Part shown: piece by piece, positions 44,825 through 53,457 of the stretch
Numbering within the stretch: the stretch's first letter is position 1
Layout of the letters: each line of letters begins with the position of its first letter
Source of the DNA: Thermococcus radiotolerans
GTDB lineage: Archaea > Methanobacteriota_B > Thermococci > Thermococcales > Thermococcaceae
Direction of reading: 5' to 3'
DNA: 64,000 bases
Assembly (NCBI RefSeq): GCF_002214565.1
Contig: NZ_CP015106.1
Span: 682,001-746,000 of the forward strand
The notes under the pieces: model-generated
The model's input: only the letters and a program-made list of their open reading frames with translations
Databases searched by the model: none
What the model was told of the DNA's origin: nothing
Translations under genes and position numbers: made by a program

Positions 44825-45793
44825 TCAACCACCCACGGATTTTATCAGCCTCTCAAGGAACGCGCTGTCACCTATTACCTCCGCACCGGCGTTGTTGGGC
44901 AGACCGAGCTCGACCTTTGCCCTTATCCCGTGCTCCCGCAGGTAGTCGTGGGCCTCAGCGTTGAGCCTCTGAAAGTCATTCCTGAGTATCAGCCCGTAAA
45001 CCGTAGGTCCCCAGGAGCTCTGACCGCAGCCGTAGGTTTTCTCCGCCAGAAAGTCGAGTATAAGCTTAACGTCCTCCCTGAACTCGCCACCCTGATACGG
45101 CTCGAAGTGCTTTCCAACGAGCCGCTGTATCGCGGAGAGGTGCTCGCCAAAGGTCTCAACGTCCCTCTCCTTCAACGCGGGCAAAAGGCCGAGCAGAACC
45201 CGGTGGCTTATCTCCATGGCAACGTCGGCCCTTCCAACAACGCCCGCCATCACGGGCTTTTCCTCCTCCTCGTCGAGGCCGGGCTTGAGCTCGGGAATAA
45301 CCAGCAGAAAAGCCCACTCCTCCGGGAAGTCCTCGCGGAATATAAGCGGGGGAAGGCTATCCCTGACGCCGCCATCTATCACAAAACCACCGTAGGCGAA
45401 GGAGTAGATTCCGGCACCGCCGTTCTTGCCCCTTCCAAGAATCCTCGCCAGCTCCTCTACCGAGACGTTCAGGTTCTTCAGCCTCACTATCCCTGTCGCA
45501 ACGGCCAGGCTGAGCTGGGTCGTGGAGCCCAGGCCCACGTGCCGGGGGATGGCCTTTCTAATCTCGACGATGTAGTTGACCCCTGTCTCATAGGCTGAGT
45601 TCATGCGCTTTATGGCGAATTCGATGGTTTTTCTGTCCTCGCCCTCAGCCGCTATCTCCATGGCCTCGCCCTCAATGATTCTAACTTCGTAGCCGCCTTC
45701 GAGAGCAACGCCGAGGCTCCCGAATCGCCTCCCAAATGTGGCGGCGGGGTCTATGAGACCGAGATGAAGCCTCCTGGGAGTGCGGATTATCAT
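44825..45793 (-). CDS. Beta-ribofuranosylaminobenzene 5'-phosphate synthase
   Basis: A GHMP-fold enzyme of 322 residues that joins 4-hydroxybenzoate or p-aminobenzoate to PRPP, starting the aryl-ribose part of methanopterin-type C1 carriers. It begins IIRTPRRLHLGLID and carries the GHMP glycine-rich stretch in PRHVGLGSTTQL. The late motif TYGCGQSSWGPTVYG is also present. The family occurs in Thermococcales, which make modified pterins. ATG 45793 follows GGTGATCC; a leftward TATA box (45824-45834) shares bases with that of the divergent DHPS gene. The next gene in the operon is AGOG. Confidence 0.93.
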   Translation of the reverse strand: MIIRTPRRLHLGLIDPAATFGRRFGSLGVALEGGYEVRIIEGEAMEIAAEGEDRKTIEFAIKRMNSAYETGVNYIVEIRKAIPRHVGLGSTTQLSLAVATGIVRLKNLNVSVEELARILGRGKNGGAGIYSFAYGGFVIDGGVRDSLPPLIFREDFPEEWAFLLVIPELKPGLDEEEEKPVMAGVVGRADVAMEISHRVLLGLLPALKERDVETFGEHLSAIQRLVGKHFEPYQGGEFREDVKLILDFLAEKTYGCGQSSWGPTVYGLILRNDFQRLNAEAHDYLREHGIRAKVELGLPNNAGAEVIGDSAFLERLIKSVGG

Positions 45794-45823
45794 GAGGATC
45801 ACCAGAACTTGAAGGGCGAAAGT

Positions 45824-45834
45824 CCTTTTATACC
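45824..45834. promoter_or_regulatory. Bidirectional TATA element of the pterin gene pair
   Basis: CCTTTTATACC on the plus strand reads GGTATAAAAGG on the minus strand, and it lies 30-40 bases from each start (45793 and 45866). One TATA element therefore appears to serve two divergent genes of the same pathway. Confidence 0.5.
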
Positions 45835-45865
45835 CAGCGGCCATTTCAATGTGGAGGGTGAAACC

Positions 45866-46684
45866 ATGAAGTTCGCGGGGATTGATTTAAGTGAGCCCAG
45901 GATAATGGGCGTCATTAACGTTTCACCGGAGAGCTTCTACAAGGGGAGCGTCAGGAACGACGAGGACCGGCTGATCGAGACCGCGGTAAAGATGGTCGAG
46001 GATGGGGCGTCTTTCATCGACATCGGCGCCAAATCGACCGCTCCCTACCTTGAGACCCAGATTCCGGTCGAGGAAGAGGTAAGGAGAGCCGTTTGGGCGA
46101 TTAAGACCATTCGCGACCACGTTGATGTTCCCATAAGCATAGACACCACCAGCGCGAGGGTAGCAGAGGAAGCGCTCAAAGCAGGGGCGGATATTATAAA
46201 CGACGTCACCGGCCTGAAGGGAGACCCGAGGATGGCAGAGGTGGCCAGGGACTACGGGGCTCCTGCAATAGTCTGCGCCCATGGAGAAGTGAGGAACCTC
46301 AGCGACCCTATCCACACCGTGATAGACTTCCTGGAGGAGAGTCTCATCATAGCCGAGAGGCACGGTATCGAGGAAATAGCCATAGACCCGGCGATAGGCT
46401 TCCTCCGTCCGGAGTGGCCGCCCTGGTACGAGTGGGACTCGAAGGTCATAGCCAACCTCGACATCCTTAAAATCTTCGGAAGACCAATCCTCGTCGGGAT
46501 ATCCAGGAAGTCCTTCATAGGGGCGATAACCGGAAGAAAAGACCCGGCGGAGAGATTGCCTGGAAGTTTATCGGCAACGGCAATAGCCGTCCTAAAGGGA
46601 GCGCACATCGTTAGAACGCACGACGTCAAAGAAACCCTCGATGCGGTCAGGGTGGCCGCATTCATCCGGCGCTTTTCACCTTGA
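45866..46684 (+). CDS. folP: Dihydropteroate synthase-family protein
   Basis: A TIM-barrel pterin enzyme of 272 residues. Motifs include MGVINVSPESFY near the N-terminus, the pterin/phosphate loop GAKSTAPYLE, DTTSARVAEEAL, NDVTGLKGD and the late GISRKSFIGAI with the conserved Lys/Arg/Ser. In archaea lacking standard folate it could link the pterin to a ribofuranosylaniline compound rather than to free p-aminobenzoate, which suits the divergent beta-RFAP synthase gene (inference). The ATG at 45866 follows GGAGGGTGA. It overlaps the convergent AI-2E family gene by 23 bases. Confidence 0.92.
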   Translation: MKFAGIDLSEPRIMGVINVSPESFYKGSVRNDEDRLIETAVKMVEDGASFIDIGAKSTAPYLETQIPVEEEVRRAVWAIKTIRDHVDVPISIDTTSARVAEEALKAGADIINDVTGLKGDPRMAEVARDYGAPAIVCAHGEVRNLSDPIHTVIDFLEESLIIAERHGIEEIAIDPAIGFLRPEWPPWYEWDSKVIANLDILKIFGRPILVGISRKSFIGAITGRKDPAERLPGSLSATAIAVLKGAHIVRTHDVKETLDAVRVAAFIRRFSP

Positions 46685-47657
46685 CTTCCTTCCATTCTTC
46701 GACGAGCGTCGCCAGCAACGAGAGGGCCACGGGTCCGATTATTATTCCAACGAAGCCGAAGGCTAGATAGCCTCCAAAGATTCCAACGAGTGAGATGAGA
46801 GCGTTGACGCCTTTCTCCCTTGTTCCGAGCCTGGGCCTCAGGAGTATATCGGGGAGAGGTGAGATGAAGACGATTCCGTAAAGGGCAAACACAATGGCAC
46901 CGGCAACGTTGCCGCTGTTGAGCATGTAGACCGCCCCGGCAAGCCAGACAACCCAGCCTCCGAAAACGGGGAGGAGCTCAAAGATAACGGTGAAGATTCC
47001 TGCGGCTATGGCTCCTCCGGGCTTGGCGAGTTCAAAGAGAATGAAACCACCGGCGGTGAAGACACCCTTGAGGATGCTGATGGCCAGCCAGCCGCGGAGG
47101 AGGCTGTGGAGTGTCTCACCGGCCTTCTCGAGGAGTTTTATCGCCAGCTCCCTATTCTCGGGCGGTAGGAGCGAGTAGACCTCTCTCCGAATGGCCCGGG
47201 CGTTTATGAGCATGCCATAAAAGGCAAAGACCATAACTATGGCCTGGAGGGAGAGCTTGGGAAGGGAGTAGGTGTAGCCGAGAACGTACTCCTCAAAGCG
47301 ATTCGGGATGTCCTCTGCGAGCTTCTGGAGGAGTTCGTAGACGGCAGCCGGAAGGTTCCAGGTGAGGAGCCACTCGAAGAAGGCGTTGATGTAGTACGCT
47401 AGCGAGCTCTTGACGTCGTTTATCCAGAGGGCGAATCCGATTATGAAGAGGAAGGTGATCAGGGTGAGAATGGCCGTCATGGTGAATGCCGAGACCCTGT
47501 TGCCGGTTTTCTTCGCCAGTCTCTCGTGGAGGGGGTAGAGGATGTAGGCGAGCGTCACCGCCAGGATGATGGGAGAAAGGATGGGACTAACCGTTTCCCA
47601 TACGAGGTAGAGGACTATGAGCGAAACCGCTATCCAGATTCCCGCCTCAAGCTCCAT
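46662..47657 (-). CDS. AI-2E family transporter
   Basis: A 331-residue membrane protein of the TqsA/PerM (AI-2E) family with about seven or eight membrane helices. Hydrophobic segments run near residues 8-45 and 60-85, then 140-160, and a cluster from 200 onwards (LLPVFGGWVVWLAGAVY, GVNALISLVGIFGGYLAFG). Members include Na+/H+ antiporters and exporters, but the substrate is unknown here and quorum-sensing export is unlikely in this organism. It overlaps the preceding unknown gene by 11 bases, so the two are likely co-expressed. Confidence 0.87.
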   Translation of the reverse strand: MELEAGIWIAVSLIVLYLVWETVSPILSPIILAVTLAYILYPLHERLAKKTGNRVSAFTMTAILTLITFLFIIGFALWINDVKSSLAYYINAFFEWLLTWNLPAAVYELLQKLAEDIPNRFEEYVLGYTYSLPKLSLQAIVMVFAFYGMLINARAIRREVYSLLPPENRELAIKLLEKAGETLHSLLRGWLAISILKGVFTAGGFILFELAKPGGAIAAGIFTVIFELLPVFGGWVVWLAGAVYMLNSGNVAGAIVFALYGIVFISPLPDILLRPRLGTREKGVNALISLVGIFGGYLAFGFVGIIIGPVALSLLATLVEEWKEVKVKSAG

Positions 47658-48129
47658 CCAGCATCCCCAGGTACTTCAGTATAAGTTCCCTCGCGCTCGG
47701 CTTGTTGAAGACTATGAGGGTCTTGGTACCCTCGTCAAGGATGAAATTCTTCCCAAGGGCTAATAAACCTTTCTTGAGCTTGTGAATCTCCGCCTTCTCG
47801 AAGTCTACGCTTTCCCTGACTTCCTCAGGCGCACCCGTCTCCTCTAATGCCTTCTCCAGCCTGTTGAGAACGCTCTGGTTGAGGAACTTTACCGGGCTCG
47901 GCCTGAACTCCTCGGCAACTACATCACTTCCGTCCATGTAGATTCCCCAGAACTCCTTGGCGCACTCGAAGGGATAGACGTAGTCCTCCCCGTAGTCGGG
48001 GAGGTACAGCTCCCTGATGACGGCAAGGAGAAGCCTCCTGGCGTCGCCGCCGTAGAACTCCACCTCAAGGTGAAACTTCCCATCGGCGAAGCCGTTCTCA
48101 AACACCTCGAGCTTCTCCTCGCAGAGCAT
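47647..48129 (-). CDS. Conserved hypothetical protein, 160 aa
   Basis: Function unknown. A soluble acidic protein with an N-terminal beta-rich part (KLEVFENG, KFHLEVEFYGGDARRLLLAVI) and a long predicted helical middle (LNRLEKALEETGAPEEVRESVDFEKAEIHKLKKG in pieces), then a beta hairpin (NFILDEGTKTLIVFNK) before the end. It may belong to a Thermococcales-specific family. ATG 48129 is chosen; it lies just after the sppA stop (TGA 48135-48137) with GGGGTGATG as ribosome site. Position between SppA and AI-2E suggests one operon of membrane-linked genes. Confidence 0.75.
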   Translation of the reverse strand: MLCEEKLEVFENGFADGKFHLEVEFYGGDARRLLLAVIRELYLPDYGEDYVYPFECAKEFWGIYMDGSDVVAEEFRPSPVKFLNQSVLNRLEKALEETGAPEEVRESVDFEKAEIHKLKKGLLALGKNFILDEGTKTLIVFNKPSARELILKYLGMLDGA

Positions 48130-48134
48130 GGCCA

Positions 48135-49139
48135 TCACCCCGTTTTTATGTAAGCGCTAACGTACCTAGGATCGAGGAGCAGGGCGGTGCTCCCGAATAT
48201 CCCAAAATCTGACGGGGACGAGCCTTTGTAGATGACTATCCTCGGGTTGGTGACGTTGAGAATCCCCTCAAGTACGCTAACTGCGTAGTCCAGGTCGCCG
48301 GTCTCGTCAACCAAGCTTCCGGTAACGTTCATTGCGAACCACGTCCTTCCGGTCGCGTATTTCTTCGTCTCGTTGATGCTCATGCCCCTGCCGCTGCTCA
48401 CCGCCTGGAGGAAGCCCTGGAAGTACGTATCAACCATCTCGGTTATCATGGCCTTCTCCTCGTCGGTGAGGCCGCGCCATTCGGCGCCCATGTCCTTGTA
48501 GGGACCGGTCTTGAAGACCTCGACCTTTATTCCGTTCGTCTCGTAGTTCTGCTGGAGGTTGTAGTGAACGTAGATAACGCCTATACTCCCCACCTCTGCC
48601 AGGGGGTCGGCTATTATCTCATCGGCTCCGACGGCTATGTAATAACCTCCCGAAGCCGCTATGCCGCCCGTGTAGACCACGACGGGCTTCACGAGGTTGA
48701 GCTTCCTGACGGTTGAGTATATCTCCCTGACGGGTCCAACGTAGCCGCCGGGGCTCTCTATCCACAGAACAACGCCCGCGATGGAATCGTTCTTGGCGAT
48801 TTCCCTCAGGGTGGGAATCACGCTGAGGGCCGTGTAGTCGTCTATGAGGCCGAAGATGGGAACTATGGCTATCGTCGCGTTGCCCTCGGGCATGTTCTGC
48901 TCCCTCAACTGGGCCTTCAGAAAGTCAATCTGCCTCTGGAGTTCGTCTATCTGGAGCTGGTACGAGGTGGTGTTGCACGTGACGTTGGGCCCCTGGACGA
49001 GAACGGTGGTCGTGACATTGGATGGATGATAGCCCTTCAATTCCGAGTTCTGCATGTAGAGCAGGAGGACCGCTACACTCGACGCCGCGAGAAGGAGTAT
49101 GAGAACCGCAGCAATGTACTTCCAGATGTTTTCCCTCAT
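48135..49139 (-). CDS. sppA: Signal peptide peptidase SppA
   Basis: A membrane-anchored serine protease (334 residues) that degrades signal peptides left after protein export. One N-terminal helix (YIAAVLILLLAASSVAVLLLY) is followed by a short coiled region and the protease domain. The Ser nucleophile lies in YTGGIAASGGYY and the Lys base in FKTGPYKDMG, forming the SppA Ser/Lys dyad studied in Thermococcus kodakarensis. ATG 49139 (RENIWKY) follows GGTGGGTGAG; GTG 49151 is an alternative. The archaeal form is a single domain, as here. Confidence 0.94.
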   Translation of the reverse strand: MRENIWKYIAAVLILLLAASSVAVLLLYMQNSELKGYHPSNVTTTVLVQGPNVTCNTTSYQLQIDELQRQIDFLKAQLREQNMPEGNATIAIVPIFGLIDDYTALSVIPTLREIAKNDSIAGVVLWIESPGGYVGPVREIYSTVRKLNLVKPVVVYTGGIAASGGYYIAVGADEIIADPLAEVGSIGVIYVHYNLQQNYETNGIKVEVFKTGPYKDMGAEWRGLTDEEKAMITEMVDTYFQGFLQAVSSGRGMSINETKKYATGRTWFAMNVTGSLVDETGDLDYAVSVLEGILNVTNPRIVIYKGSSPSDFGIFGSTALLLDPRYVSAYIKTG

Positions 49140-49233
49140 TCGCTCACCCACCTATATCTCCAGCCCAAACTTTTAAACCCTGTCCCTCGGTAAGCTTTTA
49201 TATTCAGCGCTCAACTCTCTCGTAGGTGATAGT

Positions 49234-50040
49234 ATGGAGATAGGCGTAACGATTTATCCGCACTTCGTCACCAAGGACAAGACCCTTGCGTCGGTTTTGG
49301 CGGACGTTAAGATAAAGAACTACGACTTCGTCTCGATATTTCCGCACACGCTGGGGCTCATAATGAACGGCGTCGTCATCGAAAAGAAGCTCAGGAACAT
49401 AGAAACGACCCTCCGCGGCGTCGGCATTGACTACCTCGTTAGAATGCCCACCTCCGTCAACCTGCGCGACCACATCTACTACACGCGCCACTTCCGCGTC
49501 GCCAGGGCGATGGCAGACGTGGCGATAAAGCTCGGTGCCAAGGTTATCGTGATGCAGAGCGGAAGAACCGGAAGGCTCGATCTTGAGATAGAGGCGATAC
49601 AGCAGCTCGCCGACATGGTGGCGCCGTTTAACATAAAGATAGCCCTTGAGAACACCTTCAGCGTCAAGGACACTCTCTATGTGGTTGACAACGTTGAAAG
49701 GGAGAACGTTGGCTTTGCACTCGATGTTGCCCACGCCTTCCTCAGCGCCCAGGGCGACGCCGACAAGCTGCTGGAGGACGTCAAGCTCGGAACTGACAAG
49801 ACGGTAATACTCATGATACACGACAACTTCGGAAAGCTCTTCCCGCAGGTTGAGCCGGAAGATGCCCTCGCTTACGGCGTCGGCGACCTGCACCTGCTCC
49901 CGGGGGAGGGAAGCATACCCTTCGGAAAGGTTCTCAAGCTCTTCGGAGACGTTCCGCTCCTCCTGAAGGTCAAAGACCCGGAGAAGTTTGCGAAGGTTCC
50001 GACAAAGATGGGGCTCATAGAGCTGCTGACGAGCCTATAG
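49234..50040 (+). CDS. TIM-barrel sugar phosphate isomerase/epimerase-like protein
   Basis: A 268-residue protein of the xylose isomerase-like/AP endonuclease 2 superfamily. Likely metal ligands are in IALENTFS (Glu), FALDVAHAF (Asp/His) and MIHDNFG (His/Asp), arranged as in sugar isomerases or endonuclease IV. The sequence lacks enough of the endonuclease IV signature for a confident repair role. The substrate is unknown. The TATA box AAGCTTTTATATTC (49194-49207) and GGTGATAG precede ATG 49234. It overlaps the convergent RNase III-like gene by six bases. Confidence 0.8.
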   Translation: MEIGVTIYPHFVTKDKTLASVLADVKIKNYDFVSIFPHTLGLIMNGVVIEKKLRNIETTLRGVGIDYLVRMPTSVNLRDHIYYTRHFRVARAMADVAIKLGAKVIVMQSGRTGRLDLEIEAIQQLADMVAPFNIKIALENTFSVKDTLYVVDNVERENVGFALDVAHAFLSAQGDADKLLEDVKLGTDKTVILMIHDNFGKLFPQVEPEDALAYGVGDLHLLPGEGSIPFGKVLKLFGDVPLLLKVKDPEKFAKVPTKMGLIELLTSL

Positions 50041-50409
50041 CTCCAGCCTCTCCCCTATTACTTTGAAGACCTCGGCGAAAGCCCTTCCTATTGCCTCTTT
50101 TCTCCTTGAGAAGTGCGTAACGTCCTCGGTGAAGTTCTTCATCAGAATCTCGACCGCTTCCTCCACCGTTATCTTCCCCTCGAGCCACGCGTAGGCGAAT
50201 ATTGCCTCCGCTATGTCGCCCTTGCCGTGCTTGTCGGTTCTCGGAGGAATAACGTGCCTCAACCCGGCCAGCTCGAGGGCTATGCTCAGCGAGGCGTTCG
50301 GAACCCTCTCGCCGGTGGGCCTGTCCAGATACTCGCTCAAGGCGAGAGAGAAGACGAAGTTGACCAGCGAATCTCCGAACTTTGAAAGCCCCTTGTCGGT
50401 GAAGTCCAT
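50035..50409 (-). CDS. RNase III-like small protein
   Basis: A 124-residue helical protein resembling the catalytic fold of RNase III without a double-stranded RNA-binding domain. The signature-like [20 protein letters not shown] and [15 protein letters not shown] correspond to the family regions that normally hold the metal-binding acidic residues. It matches the archaeal RNase III-like group (PF11469, from memory). RNase activity is not established. ATG 50409 follows GAGGT; a GTG at 50433 would overlap the preceding transferase gene by 16 bases. Confidence 0.75.
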   Translation of the reverse strand: MDFTDKGLSKFGDSLVNFVFSLALSEYLDRPTGERVPNASLSIALELAGLRHVIPPRTDKHGKGDIAEAIFAYAWLEGKITVEEAVEILMKNFTEDVTHFSRRKEAIGRAFAEVFKVIGERLEL

Positions 50410-50417
50410 CTCGTACC

Positions 50418-51791
50418 TCAAGCTCTCACCCACTCCCTCTCCGAGAGCCAGGCTTTAAGGTTTTTGAGGTGTGGAACCGTGGCGGTGAGTATCACCGCGT
50501 AGAGGAGAAGCGTCAGCCCGATGCTGTAGGCAACGTACGGCTCATCGGAGAAAACCCTGAACGTCACCGCGTCAACGAAGTGGACGAGCGCCCAGTTGGG
50601 GTTCTCCATGTGGACGTGGAACCAGAACGCCGAGGGCTGCATTATGGGCCAGATTCCTGCGTACACCGCGGTAAACAGTGAGAGGATTGTCACCGCGCCC
50701 TCATCAAGCGCGGCAAGGATGACTAGGAACGCCACCAGCGGGACTAGGTACTGTGGGTTGACGCGCCAGTACGTGGCCGTGAAGACGGCGTACGCAAGGG
50801 CGGCCGAAGCGGCCAGGTTTCGGTTAAACGTATGCCTGATGAGAACCAGCGAGAGAAGAACGAGGGTCGGAACGTACCAGTGCCGGAGAACGGGGAGGGT
50901 GTCACTTCCCCCGGTCATGTGGAGGTAAGTCGCGAGGCTCGAGACCCCGTTCATGCTGTAGGAGAGCGGAACGGTGTACGAGACTTTCAGTCCCCTCATC
51001 AAGTCCGGTAACCCCCTCAGACTCGATGGACAGAGGAGTATCATGGGAAGGAACGGAAGAAGACCGCCGAGCAGGAAGAAGGCAATGCGCTGGACGGCCC
51101 TCTTCCCCCTCAGCACCGCATCCCAGAGGGAGAGAAGCGCCGGAAATACGAGCGTGTGCTTGACAGCGAGGGAAAATCCGTAGAGGATATAGGAAGAGCG
51201 TTCCCTGCTCGAGAGATAAAGGCCGAGGAGGAAAAATGCGAGCGCAAGTCCGTCGAACATCCCGTAAACGGCGGAGACGTGTATCGTGATAGGGTTAAGG
51301 TAGTAGAGTGCAGCGCCGAGGATGGCGAGCTTTTCGCTTTTCTCCCGCAGGAGAAGGTACAGGAGAAAGGCCACGGCAGTGTCGGCGAGGATGAAAACCA
51401 GCTTGACGGAGAACGCCCACGTTGGGTCAACGTAGACGTAGTAGTTCCCACCGCTCCAGAAAGCCCTGACGGAACCCCCGACAACGTACCTGATGAGGGC
51501 AAGGACGTATGCCATGACCGGGCCGTAGACGTAGGGCCAAGGATATGGCCATCCCTTATTCCAGAAGCCGACTACGTCGGCGTAAGCGTAGAAACAGGCC
51601 TTCTTTTCCAGCATGGTTCCGGCAAAGCCGTAGAACTGGGCTAAATCGCTGCCGGCTGAATACGGTGCAAGGGCAAGCCTCAGGGACAGGCCGGACACTA
51701 TGATGAGGAGCAGGAGGTATCTCGGACGTTCCAAGCATTCCACCCCAGAGGGGGTCGTTGATTTCAACTTAGAGTTAGAAGAGTTCGGCAT
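50418..51791 (-). CDS. GT-C fold glycosyltransferase-like membrane protein
   Basis: A 457-residue protein with about 10-12 membrane helices. The first outside loop ([18 protein letters not shown]) carries the Asp expected of GT-C transferases, and a further loop has [11 protein letters not shown]. It resembles DUF2029/GT87 or ArnT-like mannosyltransferases that use polyprenyl-phosphate sugars, so it may glycosylate lipids or proteins outside the cell (inference). The start is uncertain: ATG 51791 gives the longest form, but a TATA-like CCCTTAAATG overlaps it, and TTG 51767 or GTG 51743 are plausible shorter starts. Confidence 0.8.
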   Translation of the reverse strand: MPNSSNSKLKSTTPSGVECLERPRYLLLLIIVSGLSLRLALAPYSAGSDLAQFYGFAGTMLEKKACFYAYADVVGFWNKGWPYPWPYVYGPVMAYVLALIRYVVGGSVRAFWSGGNYYVYVDPTWAFSVKLVFILADTAVAFLLYLLLREKSEKLAILGAALYYLNPITIHVSAVYGMFDGLALAFFLLGLYLSSRERSSYILYGFSLAVKHTLVFPALLSLWDAVLRGKRAVQRIAFFLLGGLLPFLPMILLCPSSLRGLPDLMRGLKVSYTVPLSYSMNGVSSLATYLHMTGGSDTLPVLRHWYVPTLVLLSLVLIRHTFNRNLAASAALAYAVFTATYWRVNPQYLVPLVAFLVILAALDEGAVTILSLFTAVYAGIWPIMQPSAFWFHVHMENPNWALVHFVDAVTFRVFSDEPYVAYSIGLTLLLYAVILTATVPHLKNLKAWLSEREWVRA

Positions 51792-51834
51792 TTAAGGGTT
51801 TTGGACGGAGGGATGGAAAGGGAGAAGAAGAAAC

Positions 51835-52122
51835 TCACTCACTTATGGCAGCCTTCCATGCGTCGAGAACGGCCCTGGCCCTGTCGAATATCTTCTGGGC
51901 AGCCTCCTCCAGGGCCTTCTCTGGAGTTACCTTGCCGTCGGTGACGATCCTGAACTTCGGCTTCCTGGCCATAAGGACCGGGTGCTCGATGGTGTAGCCT
52001 GCAAAGGTCACGTGCTTGTTCTCGTGGAGCACCTCGTTGAGCAGGTTGGCGAAGGTGTGATCCTCCCCCTCAAGGTAGAACTCGAGGACGTTTTCCTCAC
52101 GCTTGATGACCTCAATCTTCAT
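51835..52122 (-). CDS. rpo11: DNA-directed RNA polymerase subunit Rpo11 (RpoL)
   Basis: The 95-residue assembly subunit that pairs with Rpo3, equivalent to eukaryotic Rpb11 and the N-terminal part of bacterial alpha. It shows the [28 protein letters not shown] core. ATG 52122 is selected over GTG 52131 because GAGGGTGAG lies before it. The gene overlaps the DUF2067 stop, so both are translated from one transcript with csl4. Confidence 0.96.
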   Translation of the reverse strand: MKIEVIKREENVLEFYLEGEDHTFANLLNEVLHENKHVTFAGYTIEHPVLMARKPKFRIVTDGKVTPEKALEEAAQKIFDRARAVLDAWKAAISE

Positions 52123-52744
52123 TTTCCTCACCCTCTAAGTGTTTGAGCAGTATCTCCAGCGCCTGCTCCTTGTTCTTCACCAGTTCGTATTTAAACTTAT
52201 CCTCCTTCCACTCGGCGAGGCCAAGTTCAACGAGCAGGTCAATGACCTCCATCGGGTCGATGCCCTTGAGAACCGCCACAGGAAGGATAACCTCCCGTAT
52301 CTGCCTGGTGGTCTGAAGGGAGATGTCCGAGAGGTACTCGCCGAGCGTCCCCGTCAGGGCAACCAGCTCCTCCCAGGGCATGGACGTTATCAGCTCGCCC
52401 TCCCTCAGTTCAACGGTTTCGCCCAGGAGTTCCAGGGTCTTTAGGAGTATCGGGGTCGAGACGCTCGCCCCGGATTCCCTGAGAAGGTCGTCTATTGTGT
52501 AGCGGTAGAGGCCGCGTCTGTCGGGGTACAGCTTGGCCCTGACGCGGTTGTGTATCTCCCTTATCCTGCGGATGGCTTCCCTGATGTCCTCCTTGGTTCC
52601 CTGAACGTTTATCTTGAGGTCGTTGAGCTTGGCGTGGACGTAGATGAACGCGGGAAGGCGAAGCCTCTGGAGCTCCCTGAGGAACTCCTCCTTCTCCCTG
52701 TCGTCCCGGACGTGAATCGTTATTACCTTCTTTGCCCTCGCCAT
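52112..52744 (-). CDS. DUF2067 family protein
   Basis: A 210-residue archaeal protein of the DUF2067 family. The N-terminal part is an alpha/beta unit ([35 protein letters not shown]) similar to small RNA-binding folds. The remainder is helical ([22 protein letters not shown]) and may be winged-helix-like. It is constantly near Csl4 and Rpo11, suggesting RNA metabolism, but no activity is known. The ATG at 52744 follows AGGTGTGAG; the frame extends upstream into csl4 without a credible start. Confidence 0.88.
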   Translation of the reverse strand: MARAKKVITIHVRDDREKEEFLRELQRLRLPAFIYVHAKLNDLKINVQGTKEDIREAIRRIREIHNRVRAKLYPDRRGLYRYTIDDLLRESGASVSTPILLKTLELLGETVELREGELITSMPWEELVALTGTLGEYLSDISLQTTRQIREVILPVAVLKGIDPMEVIDLLVELGLAEWKEDKFKYELVKNKEQALEILLKHLEGEENED

Positions 52745-52746
52745 GC

Positions 52747-53334
52747 TCACACCTTCAGCTTCCTGTAGAGGGAGGACAGCTTTCTGGTCTCGACGTGGCC
52801 GCAGCGCGGGCATACCAGCTTGTCGCCGCGCCTCACGAGGGGCGCCCTGCACCGGGAGCAGAGGGCGTAGATAACACCCAGGTCGTGGCCCTTGGTGGAC
52901 AGCTGGATTGGGCTCTTCTCGTTTGCTATGACCCTCGCCCTGATGATGTCGCCTATCTTGAACTCGCTGCTCATGCCTTCCACGTAGCCCTCCCTGACCT
53001 GGGAGATGTGGATTCCGGCGAGTTTCGATGTCGCTATCTCCCTGTCGTTCCTCCCCTCGATTTTAATGAGCTGAACTATCGCCGCCTGGGGCTTGACCTC
53101 AAGTATCTTTGCGATAACGATGTCGCCCGGCTGCGGAAGCGGGGGTGTGTCCGTTACGGGCTCAACGCTTATCTCCATTTTATCCTGGTCTATCCTTACC
53201 TTACCTGCCCTTATTGCATAGAGCTCACCGTTCTCCTCCTTAACGCCCTCGCCGGGAAAGTACTCCTCGATGACGCCGAGGTAGTCCCCAGGAAGAACCA
53301 GGTCACCGTTCCTTGCACTCCTCTTTTCATCCAT
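52747..53334 (-). CDS. csl4: Exosome RNA-binding protein Csl4
   Basis: A cap subunit of the archaeal exosome (195 residues) that binds RNA and recruits DnaG. Domains in order: N-terminal barrel (VLPGDYLGVIEEY), an S1 RNA-binding domain (PGDIVIAKILEVKPQAAIVQL to GIHISQVREGYV) and a C-terminal zinc ribbon with CSRCRA and CPRCGH. The Rrp4/Rrp41/Rrp42 genes are not in this window. Three bases separate the stop from the DUF2067 ATG. GGTGTGGGAG precedes the start. Confidence 0.95.
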   Translation of the reverse strand: MDEKRSARNGDLVLPGDYLGVIEEYFPGEGVKEENGELYAIRAGKVRIDQDKMEISVEPVTDTPPLPQPGDIVIAKILEVKPQAAIVQLIKIEGRNDREIATSKLAGIHISQVREGYVEGMSSEFKIGDIIRARVIANEKSPIQLSTKGHDLGVIYALCSRCRAPLVRRGDKLVCPRCGHVETRKLSSLYRKLKV

Positions 53335-53457
53335 TCTCCCACACCTCCATGAAAGTTCCAGCCCGGATTTTTTAAGCCTTTGCCATCTGGGGAGAATTTA
53401 TAAAGGCCGGGGGAAAAGTTTTAGTAATTCCAATTGAGCCTATGGTGGTGGTTAAGG

